DNA of 64,000 bases from Streptomyces lichenis (GTDB taxonomy: Bacteria > Actinomycetota > Actinomycetes > Streptomycetales > Streptomycetaceae), in the NCBI RefSeq assembly GCF_023218175.1, contig NZ_JALPTH010000016.1, forward strand, positions 108,714 to 172,713, given 5' to 3'. The notes under the pieces are model-generated. The model was not told the origin of the DNA. It did not search any database and saw only the letters and a list, made by a program, of their open reading frames with translations. How positions within the stretch are numbered: the stretch's first letter is position 1; the number at the start of each line of letters is the position of its first letter. Of this stretch, positions 41,345-49,562 are shown one piece after another. The position numbers and the translations under genes were made by a program.

Positions 41345-42700
41345 TCACGCCGCCGTGGCCAGCCGCTCCCGCTGGACGAAGTGGACGTGCGGGTGGCCGT
41401 GGCGCAGCTCGAAGCGGAGTCGCAGGCCGCCCGCGCGGGCCAGCACCAGGCCGATCACCGCGGCGGCGACCAGGCTGACCGCGCCGCCGGTGGCGAAGCC
41501 GACGCGGGCGCCGTAGGTGTCGGTGACCCAGCCGACCAGCGGCGCGCCCACCGGGGTGCCGCCCATGAAGACCATCATGTACAGGCTCATCACCCGGCCC
41601 CGCATCACCGGGTCGGTGGCCATCTGCACCGAGGAGTTGGCGCTGACGTTGACGGTCAGGCCGATCATCCCGATGGGGACCAGCAGCAGGGCGAACAGCC
41701 AGAACGCGGGGGCCACCGCGGCGGCGATCTCCAGGACGCCGAACACCATCGCCGCGCCCACCAGCATCCGGAGGCGGGAGCCGCCGCGGCGGGCCGCCAG
41801 CAGGGCGCCGACCAGCGAGCCGGCCGCCATCAGGGTGTTGAGGAAGCCGTAGGTGCCGGCGCCGACGTGGTAGACCTCGTCGGCGAACGCGGTGAGCCAG
41901 ATCGGGAAGTTGAAGCCGAAGGTGCCGACGAAGCCCACCAGGGCGATCGGCCAGATCAGCTCGGGCCGCCCGGCCACGTAGCGCAGGCCCTCCCTCAGCT
42001 GGCCCTTGGCGCGCGGCGCCCGCTCGACCCGGTGCAGCTCGGCGGGGCGCATCAGCAGCAGCGCGGCCAGCGGGGCGAGGAAGGACAGCCCGTTGACCAG
42101 GAACGCCCAGCCGCTGCCGATGGAGGCGATCAGCGCACCCGCGACGGCGGGGCCGACCAGCCGGGCGGACTGGAAGTTCGCGGAGTTGAGGCTGACGGCG
42201 TTGGCGAGCTGCCCCTTGCCGACCATCTCGGAGACGAACGACTGCCGGGCCGGGTTGTCCACCACGGTGACCATGCCGAGCAGGAAGGCGACCAGGTAGA
42301 CGTGCCACACCTGGACGTGCCCGGAGAGGGTCAGCACGGCGAGCGCCAGGCCGCACAGGCCCAGGGCGCCCTGGCTGGCCAGCAGCAGCCGCCGCTTGGG
42401 GAAGCGGTCCACCAGCACTCCGCCGTACAGGCCGAAGAGCAGCATCGGCAGGAACTGCAGGGCGCTGGTGATACCGACGGCGGCTGCGGAGCCGGTGAGG
42501 CTCAGCACCAGCCAGTCCTGGGTGATCCGGGCCATCCAGGTGCCGGTGTTCGAGACGATGGCACCGGCGAAGAACAGCCGGTAGTTGCGCACCCGGAGGG
42601 AGGCGAAGGTTCCGCGCCCCTCGGACGGGGCGGCGGTGGTGTTCTTGGGGTCGGGAAGGTTGTGTGCGGGTGCGGAGTCTGCTCCGGGTCCCGAACTCAA
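41345..42700 (-). CDS. MFS transporter
   Basis: About 451 residues with 10-12 transmembrane helices of the enterobactin-exporter-like MFS_3 group. Visible are NYRLFFAGAIVSNTGTWMAR near residue 35, the loop GVLVDRFPKRRLLL near 90, and SFVSEMVGKGQLANAVSLNS near 135. A TTG at 42700 is the best start, with GGAGG 8 nt upstream; longer reading frames overlap the MarR gene. It is 29 nt downstream of a MarR regulator on the same strand, and the two form a MarR-exporter operon. Substrate unknown; drugs or siderophore-like compounds are possible. Confidence 0.9.
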   Translation of the reverse strand: MSSGPGADSAPAHNLPDPKNTTAAPSEGRGTFASLRVRNYRLFFAGAIVSNTGTWMARITQDWLVLSLTGSAAAVGITSALQFLPMLLFGLYGGVLVDRFPKRRLLLASQGALGLCGLALAVLTLSGHVQVWHVYLVAFLLGMVTVVDNPARQSFVSEMVGKGQLANAVSLNSANFQSARLVGPAVAGALIASIGSGWAFLVNGLSFLAPLAALLLMRPAELHRVERAPRAKGQLREGLRYVAGRPELIWPIALVGFVGTFGFNFPIWLTAFADEVYHVGAGTYGFLNTLMAAGSLVGALLAARRGGSRLRMLVGAAMVFGVLEIAAAVAPAFWLFALLLVPIGMIGLTVNVSANSSVQMATDPVMRGRVMSLYMMVFMGGTPVGAPLVGWVTDTYGARVGFATGGAVSLVAAAVIGLVLARAGGLRLRFELRHGHPHVHFVQRERLATAA

Positions 42701-42729
42701 CAGGTTCGCCTCCTCGTGTCGTGTGTCTC

Positions 42730-43221
42730 CTACAGGTGCGCGAGCTTCTCCAGCACCGGTGCGGCCGCGCGCAGCCGCGCCCACTCGTCCTCGTCCAGGC
42801 CCTCGGCGAGGGCGGCGAGCCAGGCGTTCCGCTTGCGGCGGGACTCCTCCAGCATGGCCTCGGCGGTCTCGGTCTGGCTGACCACCTTCTGGCGGCGGTC
42901 CTCCGGGTGCGGCTCCAGCCGGACCAGGCCCTTGGACTCCAGCAGCGCCACGATGCGGGTCATCGACGGCGGCTGGACGTGCTCCTTGCGGGCCAGCTCA
43001 CCGGGGGTGGCCGAACCGCAGCGGGCCAGGGTGCCGAGCACCGACATCTCGGTCGGGCTCAGCGACTCGTCCACCCGCTGGTGCTTCAGCCGGCGGCCCA
43101 GCCGCATCACGGCCGACCGCAGCGAATTGATCGCGGCCAGGTCGGCGTCGGGGTCCCTGAGGACTGTGGGGTCTGTGGGCTCACCGTGAGCCAGGTCAGG
43201 CATGTCCTTAGCGTAACTCAT
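42730..43221 (-). CDS. MarR-family regulator of the MFS gene
   Basis: A 163-residue MarR regulator. The winged helix spans LSPTEMSVLGTLARCGSATPGELARKE at about residues 54-80 and HVQPPSMTRIVALLESKGLV, with the wing PHPEDRRQKVVSQT near 105. The start may be ATG 43221 or ATG 43203; the latter is preceded by AAGGA. An inverted repeat TCCTTAGC/GCTAAGGA overlaps these starts, which points to autoregulation. It probably represses the downstream MFS exporter. Confidence 0.92.
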   Translation of the reverse strand: MSYAKDMPDLAHGEPTDPTVLRDPDADLAAINSLRSAVMRLGRRLKHQRVDESLSPTEMSVLGTLARCGSATPGELARKEHVQPPSMTRIVALLESKGLVRLEPHPEDRRQKVVSQTETAEAMLEESRRKRNAWLAALAEGLDEDEWARLRAAAPVLEKLAHL

Positions 43222-43236
43222 TACCCATGCTAAGGA
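43205..43236. promoter_or_regulatory. MarR operator candidate
   Basis: TCCTTAGC (43205-43212) and GCTAAGGA (43229-43236) are perfectly inverted with a 16-nt spacer that contains GTAA-CTCA-TTAC. It overlaps the start codons of the MarR gene. The AT content is higher than in the neighbourhood. Confidence 0.6.
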
Positions 43237-43369
43237 CCACTGAGAAGGGGCGTACGCAAGGAGGGGTGGCAGAGATCACCCGAAAGAGTGGCAGGGCGGC
43301 CGGAAACGGCGCCGAACGGGCGCTTGAACGGTCAACCTGATCGGAAGGGCATCGACAGGGGGAGCGGCC

Positions 43370-43579
43370 GTGGGATCGACCATCGGATCGGGTTCGACCG
43401 TGCTCAGCCTGCGGATGGACGGCGAGCTGCTCGACCGGCTCCGGCGGCAGGCCGCCCGAAGCGGGATGAGCGTCCAGGACTACGTGATCCGGACGCTGGT
43501 GAGAGAGGACTTCGACGCCCGCTTCGAGGACGCGGTCAACGAGACGGAGCGCTTCTACGGCGGCGGGCGGGGAGCATGA
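43370..43579 (+). CDS. small ribbon-helix-helix-like protein
   Basis: 69 residues. The strand TVLSLRMDGELLDRLRRQAA and helices RSGMSVQDYVIRTLVREDF match the ribbon-helix-helix pattern of CopG/Arc-type DNA-binding proteins, often antitoxins or small repressors. A short acidic tail follows (FEDAVNETERFYGG). GTG at 43370. No toxin gene follows directly. A DNA-binding role is likely from the fold, but targets are unknown. Confidence 0.75.
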   Translation: MGSTIGSGSTVLSLRMDGELLDRLRRQAARSGMSVQDYVIRTLVREDFDARFEDAVNETERFYGGGRGA

Positions 43580-43688
43580 GCGCGCCCAGGGGTACGCGGA
43601 CGGGGGCGGGCACCGTCCACCGGTGCCCGCCCCCGTACCGCCGTACCGCCGTACCGCCGTACCGCCGTAGGCCGTGCCTCCCGGTCCG

Positions 43689-45143
43689 CTACGTCAGGCC
43701 GAGCGCCGGCATCGCGTAGTAGAAGACGAACACCGCCGAGACCACGTACATCGCGACCGGCACCTCGCGGGCCCGTCCGGCGGCCGGCCGCAGCACGCTG
43801 AAGGCGATGAAGCCGATCCCGATGCCGTTGGTGATCGAGTAGGTGAACGGCATCATCACCATCGCCAGGAACGCCGGCACCGCGATGGTGAAGTCGCTCC
43901 AGTCGATGTCCCGGATCGACCCGGCCAGGATCAGGAAGCCGACCGCCAGCAGCGCCGGGGTGGCCGCCTGGGACGGGACCATGGTGGCGAGCGGGGTGAG
44001 GAAGAGCGCCACCGAGAACAGCGCCCCGGTGACCACCGAGGCGAGACCGGTCCTGGCCCCCTCGCCGACGCCCGCCGTGGACTCCACGAAGCAGGTGGTG
44101 GCCGAGGAGGAGGTGGCGCCGCCCGAGGCGACCGCGACCCCGTCGATCAGCAGGACCTTGTTGATGCCGGGGAAGTTGCCCTTGGCGTCCATCAGCTTGG
44201 CCTCGTCGCCGACGCCCAGGATGGTGCCCATCGCGTCGAAGAAGCAGGACAGCAGCACCGTGAAGACGAACAGGCAGCCGGTGAGCAGCCCGACCTTCTG
44301 GAAGCCGCCGAACAGGCTGACCTCGCCGACCAGGCCGAAGTCCGGTGAGGCGACCGGGTTGCCGGGCCACTTCGGGGTGGTCAGGCCCCAGCTGGGCACC
44401 TTGGCCACGGCCTCGATGACCATGGCCGCGACGGTCATGACCACGATGGAGATGAGGATGGCGCCCGGCACCTTGCGGATCAGCAGGGCGAGGGTGAGCA
44501 GCGCGCCGAGCGCGAAGACCAGCACCGGCCAGCCGTTCAGATGGCCGTCGCCGCCGAGCTGGAGCTGGACGGTGGTCTGGGCGGCGTCCGGCATCCGGGA
44601 GACGAAGCCGGAGTCGACCAGGCCGATCAGCATGATGAACAGGCCGATGCCGATGGCGATGCCCTTGCGCAGCCCGGTCGGCACCGCGTTCATCACCCGC
44701 TCCCGCAGTCCCGTCGCCACCAGCAGCATCACCACCACGCCGGCCAGCACCACCATGCCCATGGCGTCCGGCCAGGACATCCGGGGGGCGAGCTGGAGGG
44801 CGACGACGGTGTTGACGCCGAGCCCGGCGGCGAGCGCGATCGGGACGTTGCCGATGACGCCCATGAGCAGGGTGGAGAAGGCGGCGGTCAGCACGGTGGC
44901 GGTGACCAGCTGGCCGCTGTCGAGCTGGTGGCCGTACATGTCCTTGGCGCTGCCGAGGATGATCGGGTTCAGCACGATGATGTAGGCCATCGCGAAGAAG
45001 GTGGCGAAGCCGCCGCGTACCTCGCGGGCGACCGTGGAGCCGCGCTCGGAGATCCGGAAGTAGCGGTCCAGGCCGCTGGTCGGCTGCGGGGGCACCGGCG
45101 GCTGGCCGTCGGCGTCCACCGGCACGGTGGCCGAGGAGGGCAT
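43689..45143 (-). CDS. NCS2-family purine permease
   Basis: A 484-residue membrane permease of the AzgA-like NCS2 group (adenine, guanine and hypoxanthine uptake with protons). The N-terminus has the family block FATFFAMAYIIVLNPIILG near residue 47, LAAGLGVNTVVALQLAP near 105, and the conserved FFDAMGTILGVGDEA near 295, followed by GGATSSSATTCFVESTAGVGEGARTG, of which the ESTAG region is diagnostic. ATG at 45143 follows GAGG by 7 nt. It is divergent from a DUF2530 gene. No purine riboswitch is seen in the 250-bp upstream region. Confidence 0.94.
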   Translation of the reverse strand: MPSSATVPVDADGQPPVPPQPTSGLDRYFRISERGSTVAREVRGGFATFFAMAYIIVLNPIILGSAKDMYGHQLDSGQLVTATVLTAAFSTLLMGVIGNVPIALAAGLGVNTVVALQLAPRMSWPDAMGMVVLAGVVVMLLVATGLRERVMNAVPTGLRKGIAIGIGLFIMLIGLVDSGFVSRMPDAAQTTVQLQLGGDGHLNGWPVLVFALGALLTLALLIRKVPGAILISIVVMTVAAMVIEAVAKVPSWGLTTPKWPGNPVASPDFGLVGEVSLFGGFQKVGLLTGCLFVFTVLLSCFFDAMGTILGVGDEAKLMDAKGNFPGINKVLLIDGVAVASGGATSSSATTCFVESTAGVGEGARTGLASVVTGALFSVALFLTPLATMVPSQAATPALLAVGFLILAGSIRDIDWSDFTIAVPAFLAMVMMPFTYSITNGIGIGFIAFSVLRPAAGRAREVPVAMYVVSAVFVFYYAMPALGLT

Positions 45144-45396
45144 GCGGAAACCTCGTGTACGGGAGGGGGCTGGGGGCAGCCGGCGGAAATCGTCCGAATC
45201 GCCAGGACCGTTGATCGGGCTTGCACATCCTTGTGCGCCCATTCGTACGTTCACACGACGAAAACCGGTCAGGCGTAGGCCGTTTCAGTATGAACACATC
45301 AGAGGGAAGATCGCTATCTCCGCGCGTAGACGCCCTTCTCACCGGGCCGGACGACCGCCCGTTGGGCCGACGGCCGGGGCGCATAGACTCGGGCTT

Positions 45397-45672
45397 ATGG
45401 CGAAGTGGACCCCCCGGCACGAAGCGCCCGAGCCCCTGGAGGGGCCCGTGGTGCCGACCATCATCGGCGGCACCGTGCTGTGGTTCGTGCTGTTCCTGGT
45501 GCAGGTCCCCTTCTACGGCTGGTTCGCGGACCGGGGCCTGACCTGGTGGGTGTGGACCTGTCTGGCCGGGGCCGGACTGGGGCTGATCGGCATCTGGTAC
45601 GTGCGGGGGCGCGACGCCGCGATCAAGCGGGACGCCGCCCGGCGCGCGGCGGAGAGCGGCGACGGTCGCTGA
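45397..45672 (+). CDS. DUF2530 membrane protein
   Basis: A 91-residue small integral membrane protein of the DUF2530 family. Two hydrophobic helices (IIGGTVLWFVLFLVQVPFYGWF and WWVWTCLAGAGLGLIGIWYV) are followed by a basic/acidic tail (RGRDAAIKRDAARRAA). ATG at 45397. DUF2530 genes sit conserved beside NCS2 permease and MarR genes in streptomycetes, as here. Function unknown. Confidence 0.88.
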   Translation: MAKWTPRHEAPEPLEGPVVPTIIGGTVLWFVLFLVQVPFYGWFADRGLTWWVWTCLAGAGLGLIGIWYVRGRDAAIKRDAARRAAESGDGR

Positions 45673-45815
45673 GGCCCACTGAGGACGCGGGCCCGGGCTT
45701 TCGGACCCGTAGGCCCCTCCCCCGTACGACTCGCGGACCATTCGGCTCCTTCCAGGGTCGGATCATGTCCGCTTTCGGCGGGTGACCCGGCCCCCGCCGC
45801 CGTACCGTCGGAGGC

Positions 45816-48245
45816 ATGACGCAGCGGGTGGGTCCGGGAGAGGACACGGCGAAGAGCACGGCGGAGAGCAGGGCGGACGCCCCGGCACAGGCCGAGGTGG
45901 AGCACCGGCCGGGCGGGCTGAGCTCCGCCGAGGTGGCCGAGCGGGTGGCCCGGGGCGAGGTCAACAACGTCCCGGTGCGCAGTTCGCGCTCGGCCGTGGA
46001 CATCGTCCGGGCCAATGTCTTCACCCGCTTCAACGCGATCATCGGCGTGCTCTGGGTGATCATGCTCATCGTGGCGCCGATCCAGGACAGCCTGTTCGGC
46101 TTCGTGATCATCGCCAACACCGGGATCGGCATCGTCCAGGAGCTGCGGGCCAAGAAGACCCTGGACAGCCTGGCGGTGATCGGTGAGGCGAAGCCCAAGG
46201 TCCGCCGGGACGGGGCCGCCACCGAGGTGCCCACCTCGCAGATCGTGCTCGGCGACTGCGTGGAGCTCGGGCCCGGCGACAAGGTGGTGGTGGACGGGGT
46301 GGTCGCCGAGTCCGACAGCCTGGAGGTGGACGAGTCGCTGCTGACCGGCGAGGCGGACCCGGTGGTCAAGCACCCCGGTGACCAGGTGATGTCCGGCAGC
46401 TTCGTGGTCGCGGGCGGCGGGGCGTTCACCGCCACCAAGGTCGGCCGGGAGGCGTACGCGGCGCAGCTGGCCGAGGAGGCGTCCCGGTTCACCCTGGTCC
46501 ACTCCGAGCTGCGCTCCGGGATCTCCACCATCCTGAAGTACGTGACCTGGATGATGGTCCCGACCGCGATCGGGCTCATCCTCAGCCAGCTGGTGGTCAA
46601 GGAGTCCGACCTGCGCGGCTCGATCGCCCGGACGGTCGGCGGGATCGTGCCGATGATCCCGGAGGGGCTGGTGCTGCTGACCTCGGTGGCGTTCGCCATC
46701 GGGGTGGTACGGCTGGGGCGCCGGCAGTGCCTGGTGCAGGAGCTGCCCGCGATCGAGGGGCTGGCCCGGGTGGACGTGGTCTGCCTGGACAAGACCGGCA
46801 CCCTCACCGAGGGCGGGATGGACGTGACCGAGCTGCGGACCCTCAACGGCGCCGACGAGGGGTACGTCCGGACCGTGCTGGGCGCGCTCGGCGAGTCCGA
46901 CCCCCGTCCGAACGCCTCCCTCCAGGCGATCATCGACGCCTATCCGGACGGCGGGGAGTGGCGGTGCACCCAGGCGCTGCCGTTCTCCTCGGCCCGCAAG
47001 TACAGCGGGGCGGCCTTCAGCGAGCGCGACGGCGAGTCCAGCGCCTGGCTGCTGGGGGCGCCGGACGTGCTGCTGGCGGACGGCGACCCGGTGCTGGCCG
47101 AGACCGACGGGCTGAACGAGAAGGGGCTGCGGGTGCTGCTGCTGGCCCGGGTGGACGGGGAGCTGGACGCGCCCGGGATCGCCGAGCGGGCCGAGGCGGC
47201 GGCGCTGGTGGTGCTGGAGCAGCGGCTGCGCCCGGACGCCTCGGACACCCTCGCGTACTTCGCGGACCAGCGGGTGGCCGCCAAGGTCATCTCCGGCGAC
47301 AACGCGGTCTCGGTGGGCGCGGTCGCCGGGAAGCTGGGCCTGGCGGGCGCCGAGGACACCGTGGACGCGCGGAAGCTGCCCGCCGAGACGGAGGAGATGG
47401 CGGCCCGGCTGGACGAGCACACCGTCTTCGGGCGGGTCACCCCGCAGCAGAAGCGCTCGATGGTCGGGGCGCTCCAGTCGCGCGGCCACACGGTGGCGAT
47501 GACCGGTGACGGGGTGAACGACGTGCTGGCCCTCAAGGACGCGGACATCGGCGTTTCCATGGGCTCGGGCTCGGAGGCCACCAAGGCCGTGGCCCAGATC
47601 GTGCTGCTGAACAACAGCTTCGCGACCCTGCCGCATGTGGTGGCCGAGGGCCGCCGGGTGATCGGCAACATCACCCGGGTCGCGACCCTCTTCCTGGTGA
47701 AGACCGTCTACTCGGTGCTGCTGGCGGTCCTGGTGGTGATCGCGGGCATCGAGTACCCGTTTCTCCCCCGTCACCTGACCCTGCTCTCCACCCTCACCAT
47801 CGGCGTCCCCGCCTTCTTCCTGGCGCTGGCCCCGAACAAGGAGCGGGCCAAGCCGCAGTTCGTGAAGCGGGTGATGCGGTACGCGGTGCCGGGCGGGGTC
47901 GTCGCGGCGGCGGCCACCTTCCTCACGTACCAGCTGGCCCGCTCCCACTACTCGGGCCCGGACGCGCTGGGCGCCGAGACCAGCGCGGCGACGCTGACCC
48001 TGTTCCTGGTCTCCATCTGGGTGCTGGCGATCATCGCCCGCCCCTACACCTGGTGGCGGATCGCCCTGGTGCTGACCATGGGCGGGGCGTTCCTGGTGGT
48101 GCTGGCGGTGCCCTGGCTCCAGCACTTCTTCGCGCTGCGGCTGGTGGGCACCACCATGCCGTGGCTGGCGGTGGGCATCGCCGCGGCGGGCGCGGCCGCG
48201 GTGGAGCTGGCCTGGCGCTGGGTGGAGCGGCGCTTCCCGGTCTGA
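45816..48245 (+). CDS. P-type cation ATPase, CtpE-like
   Basis: An 809-residue P-type ATPase. The phosphorylation motif is VCLDKTGTLTEGG with Asp near 325. The actuator loop is DESLLTGEADPV near 175, the membrane motif is IVPMIPEGLVLLTSVAF near 275, and the hinge is MTGDGVNDVLALKDADIGVSMG near 565. The PEGL membrane motif (not CPC) and overall shape match mycobacterial CtpE, implicated in calcium uptake and cell-envelope integrity. About ten transmembrane helices are visible, with six after the hinge. ATG 45816 has GGAGG unusually close. It is monocistronic, followed by a strong terminator. Confidence 0.92.
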   Translation: MTQRVGPGEDTAKSTAESRADAPAQAEVEHRPGGLSSAEVAERVARGEVNNVPVRSSRSAVDIVRANVFTRFNAIIGVLWVIMLIVAPIQDSLFGFVIIANTGIGIVQELRAKKTLDSLAVIGEAKPKVRRDGAATEVPTSQIVLGDCVELGPGDKVVVDGVVAESDSLEVDESLLTGEADPVVKHPGDQVMSGSFVVAGGGAFTATKVGREAYAAQLAEEASRFTLVHSELRSGISTILKYVTWMMVPTAIGLILSQLVVKESDLRGSIARTVGGIVPMIPEGLVLLTSVAFAIGVVRLGRRQCLVQELPAIEGLARVDVVCLDKTGTLTEGGMDVTELRTLNGADEGYVRTVLGALGESDPRPNASLQAIIDAYPDGGEWRCTQALPFSSARKYSGAAFSERDGESSAWLLGAPDVLLADGDPVLAETDGLNEKGLRVLLLARVDGELDAPGIAERAEAAALVVLEQRLRPDASDTLAYFADQRVAAKVISGDNAVSVGAVAGKLGLAGAEDTVDARKLPAETEEMAARLDEHTVFGRVTPQQKRSMVGALQSRGHTVAMTGDGVNDVLALKDADIGVSMGSGSEATKAVAQIVLLNNSFATLPHVVAEGRRVIGNITRVATLFLVKTVYSVLLAVLVVIAGIEYPFLPRHLTLLSTLTIGVPAFFLALAPNKERAKPQFVKRVMRYAVPGGVVAAAATFLTYQLARSHYSGPDALGAETSAATLTLFLVSIWVLAIIARPYTWWRIALVLTMGGAFLVVLAVPWLQHFFALRLVGTTMPWLAVGIAAAGAAAVELAWRWVERRFPV

Positions 48246-48269
48246 CCCGGGGCACCTCGGACACGCGCG

Positions 48270-48310
48270 AAGGCGGGGCGCCCGGTGGATCCGGCCGGGC
48301 GCCCCGCCTT
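48270..48310. terminator. strong bidirectional terminator
   Basis: AAGGCGGGGCGCCCGG (48270-48285) pairs perfectly with 48295-48310 across a 9-nt loop, giving a 16-bp stem ending in TT. It lies 25 nt after the P-ATPase stop and 16 nt from the end of the convergent secreted-protein gene. Confidence 0.85.
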
Positions 48311-48325
48311 CCTGCTGTCCGGAAA

Positions 48326-49237
48326 CTACTTCACGTCGACGAAGTCACCCGCGGTGGTGATCGCGTTGGTGGTGGTCGTACCGGCGAAGCTCCAGCGCCA
48401 GTAGCCGTCCTCCACCGCCGTGCGGGTGGCCTTCAGCTCACCGGTGTTGTTGGTCTTCACCGTGGCGACCGTGGTGTAGCTGCTGGCGTTCTTCTTGCGG
48501 AACTGCAGCTTCACCGGCTGACCGGTGTACCCGGCGTACTTGTTCGTCTCCCAGTTGGCCCGGGCCAGCTTGCCGGTGACGGTGATCTTCTTGCCCTTCT
48601 TCACCGGCTCCGGAGCGGCGTTCACCGTCAGGGTGGAGTTGCGCTGCACCAGGGTGGTGCCCAGGCGCTTCTGGTGGTCGAGACCGATCGGCTCTTCGTT
48701 GCCGTCGAGGGTGGCCGCGGCGGCGGACACCTTCCAGGTGCCGGCGTCGGAGTTCAGCAGCCAGCCCTCGGCGGGGTAGAAGTCGACCCGCCCGGTGCAG
48801 CCGGCGGTGGTCGAGGTGACGGCCTTGCAGGTGGCGGGCGCGTCACCGGCCGCCATGTTGTCGGGCATGTCGTCCGAGCCCCGGTAGAGGATCGGCAGGG
48901 TGACGAAGTTCTTGGCGGTGATCTTCAGCCTGGCGGGGTGCTTCATGGTGTAGGTGACCGTGGAGGTCACCTGCTTGGTGGTGCCGACCTTGATCGCCTT
49001 GGCGACCTTGACGTTCGAGAAGGTGACGCCCAGCGACGGCGGCTCCTCGTCCACGGGCCCGGCGGCCCGCGACTGCTTGCCGGAGCCGGCGTGGCCGTCG
49101 CCCAGGAGGCCGGCGACCAGCTCGGCGCGGGACTTCGGCGACGGGACGTGGTTGTCCTCGGCCTGTGCGCTCTGCATGGCGAACGAGGACAGGACCAGGG
49201 CGCCGGAGACGGCAGCCACGGTGACGCGAATACGCAT
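48326..49237 (-). CDS. secreted protein of unknown function
   Basis: 303 residues with a clear Sec signal peptide (MRIRVTVAAVSGALVLSSFA, cleavage near SAQAED, about residue 26). The mature protein has an N-terminal linker, two beta-rich Ig-like regions (KVAKAIKVGTTKQVTSTVTY, TLTVNAAPEPVKKGKKITV) and repeated Thr/Lys-rich strands (VKLQFRKKNASSYTTVATVK). Two Cys around residue 135-145 may form a disulfide. Such proteins are widespread and unnamed in Streptomyces; a surface or matrix role is inference. ATG at 49237. Confidence 0.85.
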   Translation of the reverse strand: MRIRVTVAAVSGALVLSSFAMQSAQAEDNHVPSPKSRAELVAGLLGDGHAGSGKQSRAAGPVDEEPPSLGVTFSNVKVAKAIKVGTTKQVTSTVTYTMKHPARLKITAKNFVTLPILYRGSDDMPDNMAAGDAPATCKAVTSTTAGCTGRVDFYPAEGWLLNSDAGTWKVSAAAATLDGNEEPIGLDHQKRLGTTLVQRNSTLTVNAAPEPVKKGKKITVTGKLARANWETNKYAGYTGQPVKLQFRKKNASSYTTVATVKTNNTGELKATRTAVEDGYWRWSFAGTTTTNAITTAGDFVDVK

Positions 49238-49562
49238 GCGTTTTCCCCAGTGGAGAAAGGCCCGGAGAGGTGGCGTCGAACGTGCGACGCGCGGCCCGCC
49301 CCCGGGACGAATGATCGAGGAGCCGTGTCGGCTCGCAGAAGGAGATCATCGAGGGGGCGGGATGGTTGTACGCGATGCGCATCGATCTTCGAAAGGCGCC
49401 GGAGCGGGTCCCGGAGTGCGTCATGGTGCGGGCGTGCCGGGGGAGGTGGCCGGACGTCCCTGCCCCTAAGCCCTGCCGGCGCTCGCCCGGGCCGGGGACG
49501 CCCGAGCGGGGCCGGGGCTGAACCGGCCCTTGCCCCCGGCCCTCAATCCCCGGCACCCTGCC
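49238..49562. other. 325-bp gap between secreted-protein gene and sacsin-like gene
   Basis: No open frame with coding bias is visible. The left part presumably carries the promoter of the secreted-protein gene. The right part (about 49440-49560) is rich in short GC inverted repeats (for example CCGGGGC/GCCCCCGG near 49515-49540) that could terminate the sacsin-like gene, but I cannot single out one stem. Confidence 0.4.

Noticed and set aside
45144..45396. Purine riboswitch upstream of the NCS2 permease
   Set aside because: No recognisable purine-aptamer core was seen; the 250-bp region looks like an ordinary divergent promoter area.
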